Of a stretch of 64,000 nucleotides of DNA, positions 53,049 to 63,581 are shown in pieces (the first letter of the stretch is position 1; the number at the start of each line of letters is the position of its first letter). The translations under genes were made by a program, and so were the position numbers. The stretch comes from Parus major (taxonomy: Eukaryota > Chordata > Aves > Passeriformes > Paridae). The stretch covers positions 21,924,816-21,988,815 of the forward strand of contig NC_031770.1 in assembly GCF_001522545.3 (NCBI RefSeq), read 5' to 3'. The notes below the pieces were generated by a model, which had not been told where the DNA came from, searched no databases, and saw only the letters and a list, made by a program, of their open reading frames with translations.

Positions 53049-55671
53049 TATGTTATGCCCATCTCACCTATGGAATTTCTAACTCATTAAATTCTAGGTC
53101 AGGCAAAGTATTGCAGATCACATGTTTGGCCTTTTTATCTTATGGTGACAGTTTCATGCTTTTAGGTTTTTTTGGAAAGAGTATTTTGACAGTTTCCTGT
53201 CTTGGGACTGTTGTTTTACACCATTTAAAATCTGTGTCTTTAAATATTTTTAGAAGCAGGTCAACAGATTTGTGATGCTTCTCCAGAAAAATTATACATA
53301 GATCATGTGTGTTGTGTGAAACCCAAAGAAAATCAGATGATCATGGAAACCTTTTGGCAATGTCCAGCTTAGAAACTTGTACTTTAATGTGAAGGTTTAT
53401 AATTGTTCCATAAAGAAAAGTAAGGTCTTTGTGGTCATAAACACATTAAGAAAAGCATGCCTGGGATTAAGGTAATTTCAGATAAATTACACTGCTTGGA
53501 GTCTGTTCACGCCTCTGCAGGAAAATATATAGGTGTCATCTGTCAAGTACTGTGTTTCTTTTTTATTAAACACAACTAGGCCTGCTGGGTGGTAAGTGGG
53601 AGGCTTAGGGTGGACAGGGTGAGATTTATTAGTTCTTTTATGGTTGTTGCTGTGTTTCATTCAACATTCTTGAGTTTTCCAAAGACTTCACATTTTAGTG
53701 GAACCAGTGGAAGATTTTCTACAGCTCTAGCAAATGAGATCTTCAGTCTCAAGCTAACACTTACTTGTATTTTTGAATTCTAGTCTTAATGTTTTAAGGC
53801 AGAAATTAGTAAAAATTTGTTCTATAGCTTGCCATTAAAATGAAACAGCAAAGCATTTGCTAACTGCCTTTCTACTGTTAATATCCCCCAACTGAGATTT
53901 TTTTGTTTTCCTTCTTTTTGTAGTGCTATCTTCCAGTTATAGGTTTAAAAGTTTTAAAGAGTTACCTGCTTTCCAGATCTAAATGGAATTCTTCTGCATC
54001 AGGACAGTTGCTAACTTATTCTTAGTAGATGGAGAAAGCCATGTTGCAGTTCCTTTGAGAAGTCTAAGAACTTCAGCAGTTTTAGACACTTTTTCCTATT
54101 TAAATGCCTGTCACCAGGTATCATACCTTGCCCTTCTGAAACCTTTGCCAAAATTTGAGACTCAGACTGTGTTGTACAGTGTCAGTGGTACAACTGATAC
54201 ATTGAATGGAGTGGGGAATGTTAGGACTTGGCACCCTGTTAAAAATAGTATTTTGAAATACACTGTTGGTTGCACTGTAGGAAGGCTTGTTCAGGAATGA
54301 GCATAATGGGTTAGTGCTAACATCCATCTTTCCCAGTACTTTGATTCTGACAGTCCTACAGAGGAACTCATTTTGGAGCCAGTGCCATAATCTCCATTCT
54401 GTGTTTGCAAGAAGCCTATTCTTGGTCTTCTAAAGATTTTTACTCTGAAGTGTCAAGCTTGGTATCTTTAAAAAAAAGTTTCTTATTCCTATGGATGTGT
54501 TATGAAAACTTCAGTTCCACCTTTACATATTTGTAGACTTGTTTTAGTGACTTCCTACAGGTGAATTTTACTGACACTATGATTATATTTTTTTCCTTAA
54601 AAATAAATTATTTTTTCTTGACAGGAGGGGCAGGTGTTCCTACTCAGCCCTTTCAGTATCATTGTTTCATTTCTCTTCATCTAATCTAAATATCTGGTGA
54701 GCAAAAAGTAAAGAAGTTCTGTGTCTGGTTGATTATGATGACATGCTGTGGGAAAAACCTGAGTGTAGCTGACTTAATCTTGTGTTACATGGGCAACTCA
54801 GGACAACAGGTCACTTCAGAAAGTCAGTTTACAGATATCATTTAACCACTTATATTTTTGCATACCCTCTTTAAAGGAAATTTTGGTAATAGCTGGCAGT
54901 ATGTCTTTGAATCAGAGCATTGACATTCAGTATTGTCAGTGAAGATTCTCAGACTGTGTATGAAGATCTTGTATACATGGCTGAAATGGTAGCATCTCTT
55001 TACAAATAATTTGGGTTTAGGACCAGTTGTTTCCCACAGAAGGGAAAAGAGATATTGTCATTGTTTTGGTAAGCTAGTGTGCTTTTAGCTTCAAGCTATG
55101 TCCTGTTTCCCTTTTGCACATGATTACCTAAACTACTTTACATAGGACTGTTCAGCAGAAAGCAGAGGTCACCTAATTGATAGTTAAAGCTGTTGAACTT
55201 CTGTAAGAAATGTAGTTTGGTTCTCCTGCATGGTGTTTGCATTTTTGTGCATTTGTATGTTGTGGTTTGGGAGGGGTTTTGTTTATTTTTTTTAAATGCA
55301 AAGCAAGTGCTTTGATTCCATGCAGCTGGGAAAACTGATAAACTTATGCTTTACTCTTTCTTGTTAGGTTGTCTGTCCCTGTGCTAACTTGAAGAGGTGA
55401 CCATTTGCTGTGAGTTAATGATGTTTATGATCTCTCCTCCTTTTCCTTCTATGAAGAAACATCACAAAAGGAATGCACTGTGCAAGATTTTCTCCTTGCA
55501 GTTAATAGTACCAAGCCCATTTTTGTTGAGAAAAATGTTCTTTAAAACATACTAGAATAAATAAAAATAAAAATGCTCTGCAATGTTAGCATTGTTTTGT
55601 GCTTAATCCTGAAAAAGAGAGAACTTTGCTCTGTGCAGCTTGCAGTTTGTTTGGGATCCAGCTAGTGTATA

Positions 55672-55696
55672 TAATTGGAAATTGAATTTCCAATTA
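55672..55696. repeat. Near-continuous AT-rich palindrome, 12-bp arms
   Basis: TAATTGGAAATT and AATTTCCAATTA are exact reverse complements around a single G. Noncoding intergenic DNA. Each arm carries a GGAAATT half-site. Confidence 0.85.
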
Positions 55697-57467
55697 GGAA
55701 GGGAAAATGAAGGGAGAATAAAGGAGTATCATCAGTAATATGTTAACATGGAAAATTATGGAAAATTACTGTAACCCTCTACTGTCCATCTATTTAAGAT
55801 CCAGGAGTAATATTACAGGAGTAATATTGGGGGATCTGAAAGAATCAAATAATAAGAATTTTACTTGAGGAAGATGATGTGTTTTTACACGTGGAAAAAA
55901 ACGTGTAAGGAGCAGTGTAGTAACCAGTAGTCACAAAATTTTTTGCTGTATGTCTTAGGCCTTGGACTGTCAGAACATTTTATGCTGCAGCATACTGGTA
56001 CCTTCTGCTAAATTTTGTTTCCCATGGCTTATCCTACCTGGCTTCTTGTGGTTTAAGGGAAGGAGGAAGGAGGCAGGTATAACGTGGAAAATAACAGTGT
56101 CTAGGACCAAAAGAAGGTCCCTGATGTACTACAAGAATTTGTATTTCTGCTTTCTGTCTTGTTGTTTCTACAGAAAAGTACACACTGTTTCTTAGAAGTC
56201 CCTGTGTTATGGATCTGTGCTGGATTTTGAAGGTCAGTGCTGCTGGACTGTGTAGATACCAAAACATTACTGCTATTCAAGTGTCATACCTTTTCCTCCT
56301 GTAACTACTGTTTGACTCATGTAATGATTCACAGTTCAGATATACAGTTCACTGTTCAGACATACAGTTTAGGAAAGATCAGCAAGAGGTTCCATTTTGA
56401 GAGTATCTCTAAGACAGAGTTGGAAGCAACAAAAATATAATCACTAATAAATTTTTTCTCATATAAAATAGAGATTTTTATTTTTCCACATGGAAATTGT
56501 TATTATAATACTGTTTCACTGGAATTTTCTAGGTGTACAAATGGTTCTCTTAAAAGTATCCTGTTAAAAAAACCCAGCAGCTCAACAACAAACAAATCAA
56601 TATGGCTGTGTCTGGCTCTTCAAGTTGTATTATACAGTGTTTCCAGGAATGATGTTCTTTCCTCTCCAGTCTGAGGCAGATATGACTACATAAATATAAA
56701 ACTGAAGTCTGCAATTTTGCATTTGAGGGTATGGATCAGTACATAAAGGGTGAAGCTACAATAGCAAATTTGTCCTTGGGAAGAAAACTGTTCACAAAAT
56801 TTCTGCTGGAGTGTTTATTAAACTGAGAGGAAAAACAAAAGCTCATGCCTACACACCTTCAGGGTGAAAATGTTGGATACCACTAAGACCTTGCTGTTGT
56901 TGGTTTTTAGAAGAACACCCACTCCACTCTCAACCAGTGCTTTAAGTTCTCTCATTACTGGAGATGTTTTTACTTGCTCCTATATAGTACACTATCTTCC
57001 ATCTAAATTACATCCCTTTTGGTGAAGGTGGCTTTTATCCTCAGTTAAATTAAACTAATTAAAGCTTGAAATATGTTACAGTCTGGGAACCTGTTGTGAG
57101 GTCCATATCCTTCTAAAAAACCACAGAGATGACCCTGGTTCTTGAGCCCACTGCCAGAGATCCCTCCCTGTGGATACTACATTCTTGGCAAGGGCATTTT
57201 CGATATATGGTGTTCTGCTGATGTTTATTGTGTAAACATACACTTCTAACAAGTGTGTTCCCACCCCATTCACTTGTTCCCTAATTTCACCTTCCCATGT
57301 GCCACACATTTTATATTAGTTTGCTAGCTGCAGATAGGTCAGGATATTCTAAAAGAATGCCCATCCGTCTCTGCACTGTGTGAGTTTACACAGAAGTTTT
57401 TGTATTCATTAACTGGTAGCAGTTTTTGCTGCACAAGAATAGATGGAAGCAGAAAAAAGAATTCTGT

Positions 57468-58493
57468 TGTCCCGGTTTAGAAGACAGGTGTCTGCTGGGG
57501 AGGGCAGGAGTCTCCCTCGGAATGAAAATATAGACCCCCTCCCTCTGAATTATTATAATTTTGAAATCAAGGGGCTCTCAGGCAGAGATCTGGGGATAGG
57601 AATATCAGTTCTTTACTAGTATGTATAATGAGGCACACAAACATCACTCACTACAGCGTTAACAGAAAAACAGAACCAGGGACCCTGGGTCAGCCTTCTC
57701 ATCCGAGATGGGAAGGGATGGAGGAGAGGTTTTGCTTCACAAACCCCCTGGGGCAGTCAGTCCCGGTGCTCCTGCAGGGCTCTGAGGAACACTCAGCTGG
57801 AACAGCAGGGATGAGCTGAGGTCTCAGGCCGGTGGCTGAGGTGGATCAGCAGCTCCACGTCGGTGCCTGGCACTGCCACACCTCCTGGCAGGACAAGGGG
57901 TGTGAGGCCCCACAACAAAGAAGGAGAAGAAGAAGAAGCAGCAGCTCCGTCTGATAGCGAATTCCCTTCTGCCAGCCACAACAGCTCCCAGGGAGAGTCC
58001 TGCTCTGAAGCTGAAGAACCCAGCCAGCCCCAGCTGCCCCCACCCTCCCCATCCCTGCCCCACTTCCCCCCTGGGCCCAGCCGAACTCTTTGTGTTTCTC
58101 AAGCATCCACCAAGAACCAGCAGTCAGATTTCTCTGCCACTAATGGATAAAAATTCCATAGGTGAGCCAGAACAAAAGGAAGAACACCTAACCCCCAACA
58201 CCTGTTCTACTTGTGTTGTAAAAAAAAATAACCTAAATTAGAAAAGGCAAAGCTCACCCCCAGCAAGTATGCAAGTGTTTATGAAAATCAGTCGCTCATG
58301 TGTTACTAGATATGAATATGAGTCCAGTGCTGATAAAGACTGGACAAAACTGCTTTTAAGATATGATCAAATTTAGAAAATCAGTAATTTTTTTCTCCAT
58401 GCAATTGCTGGAGATCGACAAGACACTAGTTAGAATAAGAAAGCTTGTAATTCAAATTTTAAATGAAAAAATTGTGGTAATAAGCTAGTTACA
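57468..58493 (-). repeat. 3' LTR of the endogenous retrovirus
   Basis: In plus orientation it begins TGTCCC, so on the coding strand the LTR ends GGGACA. The first 410 or so bases match the right LTR. The far edge is inferred: a purine tract on the minus strand (GGAGGGAGGGAGGATTT) stands directly before TGTAACTAGC, giving a TG...CA element of about 1026 bp. The target-site copy to the left would be the few bases before 57468, such as TTCTGT; its partner is outside the window. The GAA-rich stretch near 57917 is part of the LTR under this reading. Confidence 0.7.
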
Positions 58494-58496
58494 AAA

Positions 58497-58513
58497 TCCT
58501 CCCTCCCTCCATA
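58497..58513 (-). other. Candidate polypurine tract
   Basis: On the minus strand GGAGGGAGGGAGG lies a few bases upstream of the proposed LTR start. It would prime plus-strand DNA synthesis. The placement depends on the LTR edge, which cannot be checked because the other LTR leaves the window. Confidence 0.5.
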
Positions 58514-58631
58514 ATTATAGAAGTAACCTGTTGACATTAGTAAGCAGGAAATATGTGATGAAATTATAAACTCAGGAAAAATATGAAATAAAGTTAGAAG
58601 AGTTTAGTCTGCTTTTTTTCCTTCTCTATTT

Positions 58632-58898
58632 NNNNNNNNNNNNNNNNNNNNNNNNNNNNNNNNNNNNNNNNNNNNNNNNNNNNNNNNNNNNNNNNNNNNN
58701 NNNNNNNNNNNNNNNNNNNNNNNNNNNNNNNNNNNNNNNNNNNNNNNNNNNNNNNNNNNNNNNNNNNNNNNNNNNNNNNNNNNNNNNNNNNNNNNNNNNN
58801 NNNNNNNNNNNNNNNNNNNNNNNNNNNNNNNNNNNNNNNNNNNNNNNNNNNNNNNNNNNNNNNNNNNNNNNNNNNNNNNNNNNNNNNNNNNNNNNNNN
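58632..58898. other. Assembly gap (N run)
   Basis: 267 undetermined bases inside the integrase region of the retrovirus. Confidence 1.
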
Positions 58899-59342
58899 CC
58901 AAAGGACCTGCTTTTCAAGTCCCAGGATGGTGTTCCGGGCAGTGGCATGAGGCACAGGGTAGGTTTCCAACCATCCAGTGGCAGCTTCTACCATTGTGAG
59001 CACGTAGCGCTTGCCTTGGCGGGTTTGGGGCAGTGTGGTGTAGTCAATCTGCCAGGCTTCCCCATACCTATATTTGGATCAACACCCACCATACCATAGG
59101 GGCTTCAACCTCCTGGCCTGCTTCATCACAGCACACATCTCACAGTCATGGATAACCTGAGAAATGCTGTCCATGGTTAGATCCACCCCTCAGTCTTGTG
59201 CTCACTTGTAGGTGGCATCTCTCCCCTGATGGCCTGAGGCATCATGGGCCCATCGAGCTAGGAACAACTCTCCCTTGTGTTGCCAATCTAAGTCTATCTT
59301 TGACACCTCTATCTTTGCAGCCTGATCCACCTGCTCATTGTT
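58899..59342 (-). pseudogene. Retroviral integrase, partial and broken
   Basis: Integrase joins viral DNA to the host chromosome. The minus strand shows the zinc-binding histidines (HDASGH, near 59235) and cysteines (CEMC, near 59140), then the start of the catalytic core with MVEAATGWLETYP near 58960-59000. The rest of the core, including the later catalytic acidic residues, falls in the N run or is missing. An in-frame stop separates it from the RNase H region near 59343. It could not give an intact enzyme as read. Confidence 0.85.
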
Positions 59343-60217
59343 TCAGTGCTCTTCATTAGCCTTACTCTTGGGGACATGGGCATCTACATGACGGACCCTC
59401 ACAGACAGTTTCTCTACCCTGGTAGCGATGTCTTTCCACTCATCAGCAGCCCAGATTGGTTTTCCCCTACACTGCCAATTTGCCTTCTTCCATTTCTCCA
59501 GTGATCCCACAGAGCACTGGCTCCCATCCATGAATCAGTGTAGAGGTAGAGCTTTGGCCACTTCTCTCTTTCAGCAATGTCCAGGGCCAGTTGAACAGCT
59601 TTGAGTTCAGCAAGTTGGCTTGATCCACCTTCTCCTTCAGTGGCCTCTGCGACCTGTCGTGTGGGGCTCCATACGGCTGCTTTCCACTTCCGGTTCATCC
59701 CTACGATGTGACAGGAACCATCAGTGAACAGAGCGTAGCGTGTTTCTTCTGCTGGTAGTTGGTTGTACGGTGGAACTTCTTCAGCCCGTGTCACTTGTTC
59801 CTGCTCCTCTTCATCAGTGAGACCAAAGTTTTCACCTTCTGGCCAGTTTGTAATTATTTCCAAAATCCCAGGGCAATTTGGGTTTCCAATATGTCTGGGC
59901 TGTGTGATGAGGGTGATCCACTTGCTCCATGTAGGGTTAGTTGCATGGTGGGTAGCAGGAACCTTTCCTTTAAACATCCACCCCAGCACTGGGAGTCGGG
60001 GTGCCAGGAGGAGTTGTGCTTCCGTGACAGTCACCTCTGAGGCGGCTTGAACTCTTCCATAGGTGGCTAAGATTTCCTTCTCTGTGGGAGTGTAGTTGGC
60101 TTCAGACTCCCTGTAACTTGCTCCAGAATCCCAGTGGTCGGCCTTGAGTCTCCCCAGGCACTTTCTGCCAAAGGCTCCAGGACAGACCATGGCTCCCGGC
60201 TGCAGAGTAAAGCACAT
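59343..60217 (-). pseudogene. Retroviral RNase H region of pol, frameshifted
   Basis: The minus strand encodes a tether and an RNase H domain. Visible motifs are LFTDGSC (first catalytic Asp), the Glu in LAELKAVQLAL and the Asp in YTDSW. The reading then moves to another frame near 59525, where HVDAHVPKS carries the last active-site region, and ends in a stop at 59343. The domain removes RNA from the RNA-DNA hybrid during reverse transcription. The frameshift marks it as a dead copy. Confidence 0.9.
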
Positions 60218-60220
60218 TCT

Positions 60221-60805
60221 TCACATCTGGTCCTGTCCTAGGGCTACCACATGAGTGATCTCCTGCTTGATCTGGGCAAAGGCTTCTTGCTGCTCAGGGC
60301 CCCAGTGGAAATCATTCTTGGAGGTAACCAGGTAGAGAGAGCTCATGATCTGGCAGTACTTGGGAATATGCCTCCTCCAAAAAACTATGGCACCTAGGAA
60401 AGCTTGCGTTTCCTTCTTGCTGGTGGGTGGAGACATTGCAGTGATCTTATTGACGACCTCAGTGGGAATCTGACGCCGTCCATCTTGCCACTTTACTCCC
60501 AGGAACTGGATCTCTCAAAGCAGGTCCTTTGACTTTTTTCTTGATGGCAAAGCCGGCTTCCAGCAGAATCTGGATGATCTTTTCTCCTTTCTCAAATACT
60601 TCCACTGTTCCATGTTCCCCCACACAATGATGTCATCAATGTACTGCAGATGTTCTGGAGCCTCACCCTTTTCCAGGGCAGCCTAGATCAGTCCATGGCA
60701 GATGGTGGGGCTGTGCTTCCACCCCTGGGGCAGTCGGTTCCAGGTGTACTGCACTCCCCTCCACGTGAAGGCAAACTGAGGCCTGCATTCTGCTGCCAGG
60801 GGAAT
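60221..60805 (-). pseudogene. Retroviral reverse transcriptase, C-terminal part
   Basis: The active-site YIDD motif is read at 60632-60643 on the minus strand, followed by the thumb and connection region (ETQAFLGAIVFWRRHIPKYC at about 60350-60410). An in-frame TGA interrupts it near 60514. The N-terminal part lies in the N run at 60806-61740. The enzyme copies viral RNA into DNA; this copy cannot give a full product as read. Confidence 0.88.
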
Positions 60806-61740
60806 NNNNNNNNNNNNNNNNNNNNNNNNNNNNNNNNNNNNNNNNNNNNNNNNNNNNNNNNNNNNNNNNNNNNNNNNNNNNNNNNNNNNNNNNNNNNNNN
60901 NNNNNNNNNNNNNNNNNNNNNNNNNNNNNNNNNNNNNNNNNNNNNNNNNNNNNNNNNNNNNNNNNNNNNNNNNNNNNNNNNNNNNNNNNNNNNNNNNNNN
61001 NNNNNNNNNNNNNNNNNNNNNNNNNNNNNNNNNNNNNNNNNNNNNNNNNNNNNNNNNNNNNNNNNNNNNNNNNNNNNNNNNNNNNNNNNNNNNNNNNNNN
61101 NNNNNNNNNNNNNNNNNNNNNNNNNNNNNNNNNNNNNNNNNNNNNNNNNNNNNNNNNNNNNNNNNNNNNNNNNNNNNNNNNNNNNNNNNNNNNNNNNNNN
61201 NNNNNNNNNNNNNNNNNNNNNNNNNNNNNNNNNNNNNNNNNNNNNNNNNNNNNNNNNNNNNNNNNNNNNNNNNNNNNNNNNNNNNNNNNNNNNNNNNNNN
61301 NNNNNNNNNNNNNNNNNNNNNNNNNNNNNNNNNNNNNNNNNNNNNNNNNNNNNNNNNNNNNNNNNNNNNNNNNNNNNNNNNNNNNNNNNNNNNNNNNNNN
61401 NNNNNNNNNNNNNNNNNNNNNNNNNNNNNNNNNNNNNNNNNNNNNNNNNNNNNNNNNNNNNNNNNNNNNNNNNNNNNNNNNNNNNNNNNNNNNNNNNNNN
61501 NNNNNNNNNNNNNNNNNNNNNNNNNNNNNNNNNNNNNNNNNNNNNNNNNNNNNNNNNNNNNNNNNNNNNNNNNNNNNNNNNNNNNNNNNNNNNNNNNNNN
61601 NNNNNNNNNNNNNNNNNNNNNNNNNNNNNNNNNNNNNNNNNNNNNNNNNNNNNNNNNNNNNNNNNNNNNNNNNNNNNNNNNNNNNNNNNNNNNNNNNNNN
61701 NNNNNNNNNNNNNNNNNNNNNNNNNNNNNNNNNNNNNNNN
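60806..61740. other. Assembly gap (N run)
   Basis: 935 undetermined bases. By position it should cover the end of gag, any protease and the start of reverse transcriptase. Open frames reported across it are empty. Confidence 1.
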
Positions 61741-63051
61741 CTAGCTGGGGGATGCTGGGCTTGGAGTTTTGGGCTTGTGACTCGCACTGGTGCCCTATGG
61801 GAACTGCTCTTCCTCATCTCCTCCCTCATTTCCCTCGTCTCCTCTTTGAGTTCCTTAATCACAGCAGAGACCTGAGCCTGCAGTGGGCCATGGATGATAC
61901 TCTCAAACTTTCTAAGCTTGTTGATGACAGAACCAACTCTCTCGGCTGTTATCAGCATTAATCATTGCAATGAAGGTGGTGTATTCATGTGGCCCTAGAT
62001 TTGCCAGATTCCACAACATCTGCCCAGTGCATCTGACTTTGTTGGGGTCATTATCATGCTATCCACCCCTCCCAAAAAGGACCTCTAATACCACCACTTC
62101 TCTCAGCTGTTGGATCCCTTACTCAAGGGTTTTCCAGTGCCTTCTATGATGGTGCTCCTGTTGTCTCTTTCTGTGGACAAACCTCTCTCTTACATGAAAA
62201 GCTACTCCCAGAGGGAAAGAGGCCCTTGCTCCCTGACAAATACCTGATTCACACCTGAGTCCTGGGTTAAGAGTCCCAAATTCCTTGCCTCACCACCATC
62301 CAGTTACACACCTGTACCCATAAGGTCCCAGACCCGAAATAACCAGGTTGTATAAGCCTCTTGCCCCCGCCTCACAATGTCTTTTTTGCAGATTATGGAG
62401 ACCTTCATACGTCAGGGACTTGGTGATGATCTCAACCTCTGGCGGGTTGTGAGGGCCCTCTTTTCTTATCCTTATCAACAGGGTGCTGTGATTTCATCTT
62501 GGACTTCCTCATTTCCACAGGGGAAACTGCTGCTGGCTGTGACTGCCCTTGTGGTTCAGCTGGAACCTGGACGGTTGTAACATCTGTGGGTTCCACTGCT
62601 GCACCATTAGACTCTTCCTTTTTGGGCAGGGGGAGAGCTTCCCAGCAGCTGAGGAAGTGCACTCCTTTAGCATCTGGCCCATTTCACATATCTCTCTCAC
62701 CAGAACCCCCACCCACTCTGGGTGGTTCATTTCTGAGGTGGGTTGTGGGACAGAGTCAGGTTCTGGGGCAGTATCCCTAGTCTCTGGGGCTGTGTCAGGT
62801 TCTGGGGCAGTATCTGTAGTCTCTGGGACAGAGTCAGGTTCTGGGGCAGTATCCCTAGTCTCTGGGGCTTTGTCAGGTTCTGGGGCAGTATCTGTAGTCT
62901 CTGGGACTGTGTTAGGTTCTGGGGCAGTATCCCTAGTCTCTGGGGCTTTGTCAGGTTCTGGGGCAGTATCTGTAGTCTCTGGGACTGTGTCAGGTTCTGG
63001 GGCAGTATCCCCAGTCTCTGGGACAGGTGTCAGGGTGCTTATCCCAGTCAA
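61741..63051 (-). pseudogene. Retroviral gag-like region, broken
   Basis: The minus strand between the leader and pol carries gag-like coding sequence in at least three frames. From 5' to 3' these are a Pro/Glu/Thr/Asp repeat tract (62745-63051), a short Lys-rich segment (about 62432-62640), a segment with LGPYGYRCVTGWW (62290-62478), capsid-like sequence with stops (about 61960-62120), and a charged helical segment with ATG at 61956-61958 that ends at the N run. The repeat frame opens without an ATG. Gag forms the particle; this copy is decayed. The gag call rests on position and on capsid-like wording, so exact domain borders are uncertain. Confidence 0.7.
62745..63030 (-). repeat. 39-bp tandem repeat, alternating two variants
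   Basis: The plus-strand marker CTGGGGCAGTAT recurs at exact 39-bp steps (62763, 62802, 62841, 62880, 62919, 62958, 62997). Adjacent units alternate between two variants (CCCTAGTC and CTGTAGTC), so the higher-order period is 78 bp. On the minus strand each unit encodes 13 residues of the form DTAPEPDTVPETT. All seven copies keep the frame. Confidence 0.95.
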
Positions 63052-63073
63052 TTTCCCTTATTATATCTGAATG

Positions 63074-63460
63074 CTATGTAGAACAGCTTATCAGCAACAC
63101 CAGCCACTGTATGATGTCATTAGCATCTAGAGAAGATTTTAACCATTTGAAAACTGGCGGGGTAGGCCCAAGGAACTGGGTGAAGGGTTGGGAGAAAGTT
63201 TCCCCAGCTGTCATTTCCTCCCAGTAGGTACCATTATTAAAGTAACCCCAAAACCACCCAGTTAGTGTGTGATAGCTCTGATTCCATGAGCCCGCCGTCC
63301 AGAGGAAGTTAAACATCCATGAATTCCTCACTTTATCAATCCACAAAACAAGCTGGATAATAGCCACAGTTATAGGACCCATATTTAGGTAAGGTGCAGC
63401 AAATGGGAGAAATATAGCCGTGACCACATGCCCCCCGAACCTGGGTGAGCTAAACAACAT
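63074..63460 (-). CDS. Unassigned ORF in the retroviral leader, between primer site and gag
   Basis: An uninterrupted 128-codon ORF on the minus strand starts at an ATG about 100 nt past the primer binding site and ends just before the gag repeat frame; the frame stays open upstream to 63493. Residues about 12-41 are hydrophobic and could span a membrane. Two N-glycosylation sequons (NQS, NGT) and many Trp residues follow. I do not recognise a family. It could be the N-terminal part of gag, a leftover of another retroviral gene, or an accessory protein. It is intact while gag and pol around it are broken. Confidence 0.45.
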   Translation of the reverse strand: MLFSSPRFGGHVVTAIFLPFAAPYLNMGPITVAIIQLVLWIDKVRNSWMFNFLWTAGSWNQSYHTLTGWFWGYFNNGTYWEEMTAGETFSQPFTQFLGPTPPVFKWLKSSLDANDIIQWLVLLISCST

Positions 63461-63557
63461 GGTTCTACCTAACAAGGTTTTTAAATCCAGCACACAAAAG
63501 TTAGGTTATTTAAGAACCGTTATTCCTTTTTCGCCTTTTTTCTCTCAGTGCCCTCAG

Positions 63558-63576
63558 GCCCCACCGTTGGGTGCCA
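63558..63576 (-). other. Primer binding site, tRNA-Lys-like
   Basis: The minus strand reads TGGCACCCAACGGTGGGGC, five bases after the end of the 5' LTR. It matches the site complementary to the 3' end of tRNA-Lys(1,2) except for one substitution and one inserted G. Reverse transcription starts from a tRNA bound here. The match fixes the strand of the element. Confidence 0.8.
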
Positions 63577-63581
63577 AAATC

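Larger units (their letters stand above)
49941..57467. other. Intergenic DNA upstream of RCOR3
   Basis: About 7.5 kb of AT-leaning DNA. It holds a GATT microsatellite, two CR1 fragments and two AT-rich palindromes. Plus-strand frames such as 53983-54300 are open for about 100 codons but have no recognisable domain or splice context. I see no gene. Confidence 0.55.

Noticed and set aside
53983..54300. 105-residue plus-strand open frame in the intergenic stretch
   Set aside because: No domain or promoter context was recognised, and a frame of this length is expected by chance over several kilobases.
57863..58150. 95-residue plus-strand frame with Ser/Pro/Glu-rich content
   Set aside because: It lies within the proposed LTR, opposite to the direction of the element, and looks like low-complexity sequence.
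62745..63030. The evenly spaced repeats as a CRISPR array
   Set aside because: The whole 39-bp unit repeats without unique spacers, it is coding in a retrovirus, and the genome is that of an animal.
62549..63081. Plus-strand frames with a Val/Ser/Gly or Trp/Gly repeat
   Set aside because: They are the opposite strand of the 39-bp gag repeat. Because the unit is a multiple of three, every frame looks repetitive.
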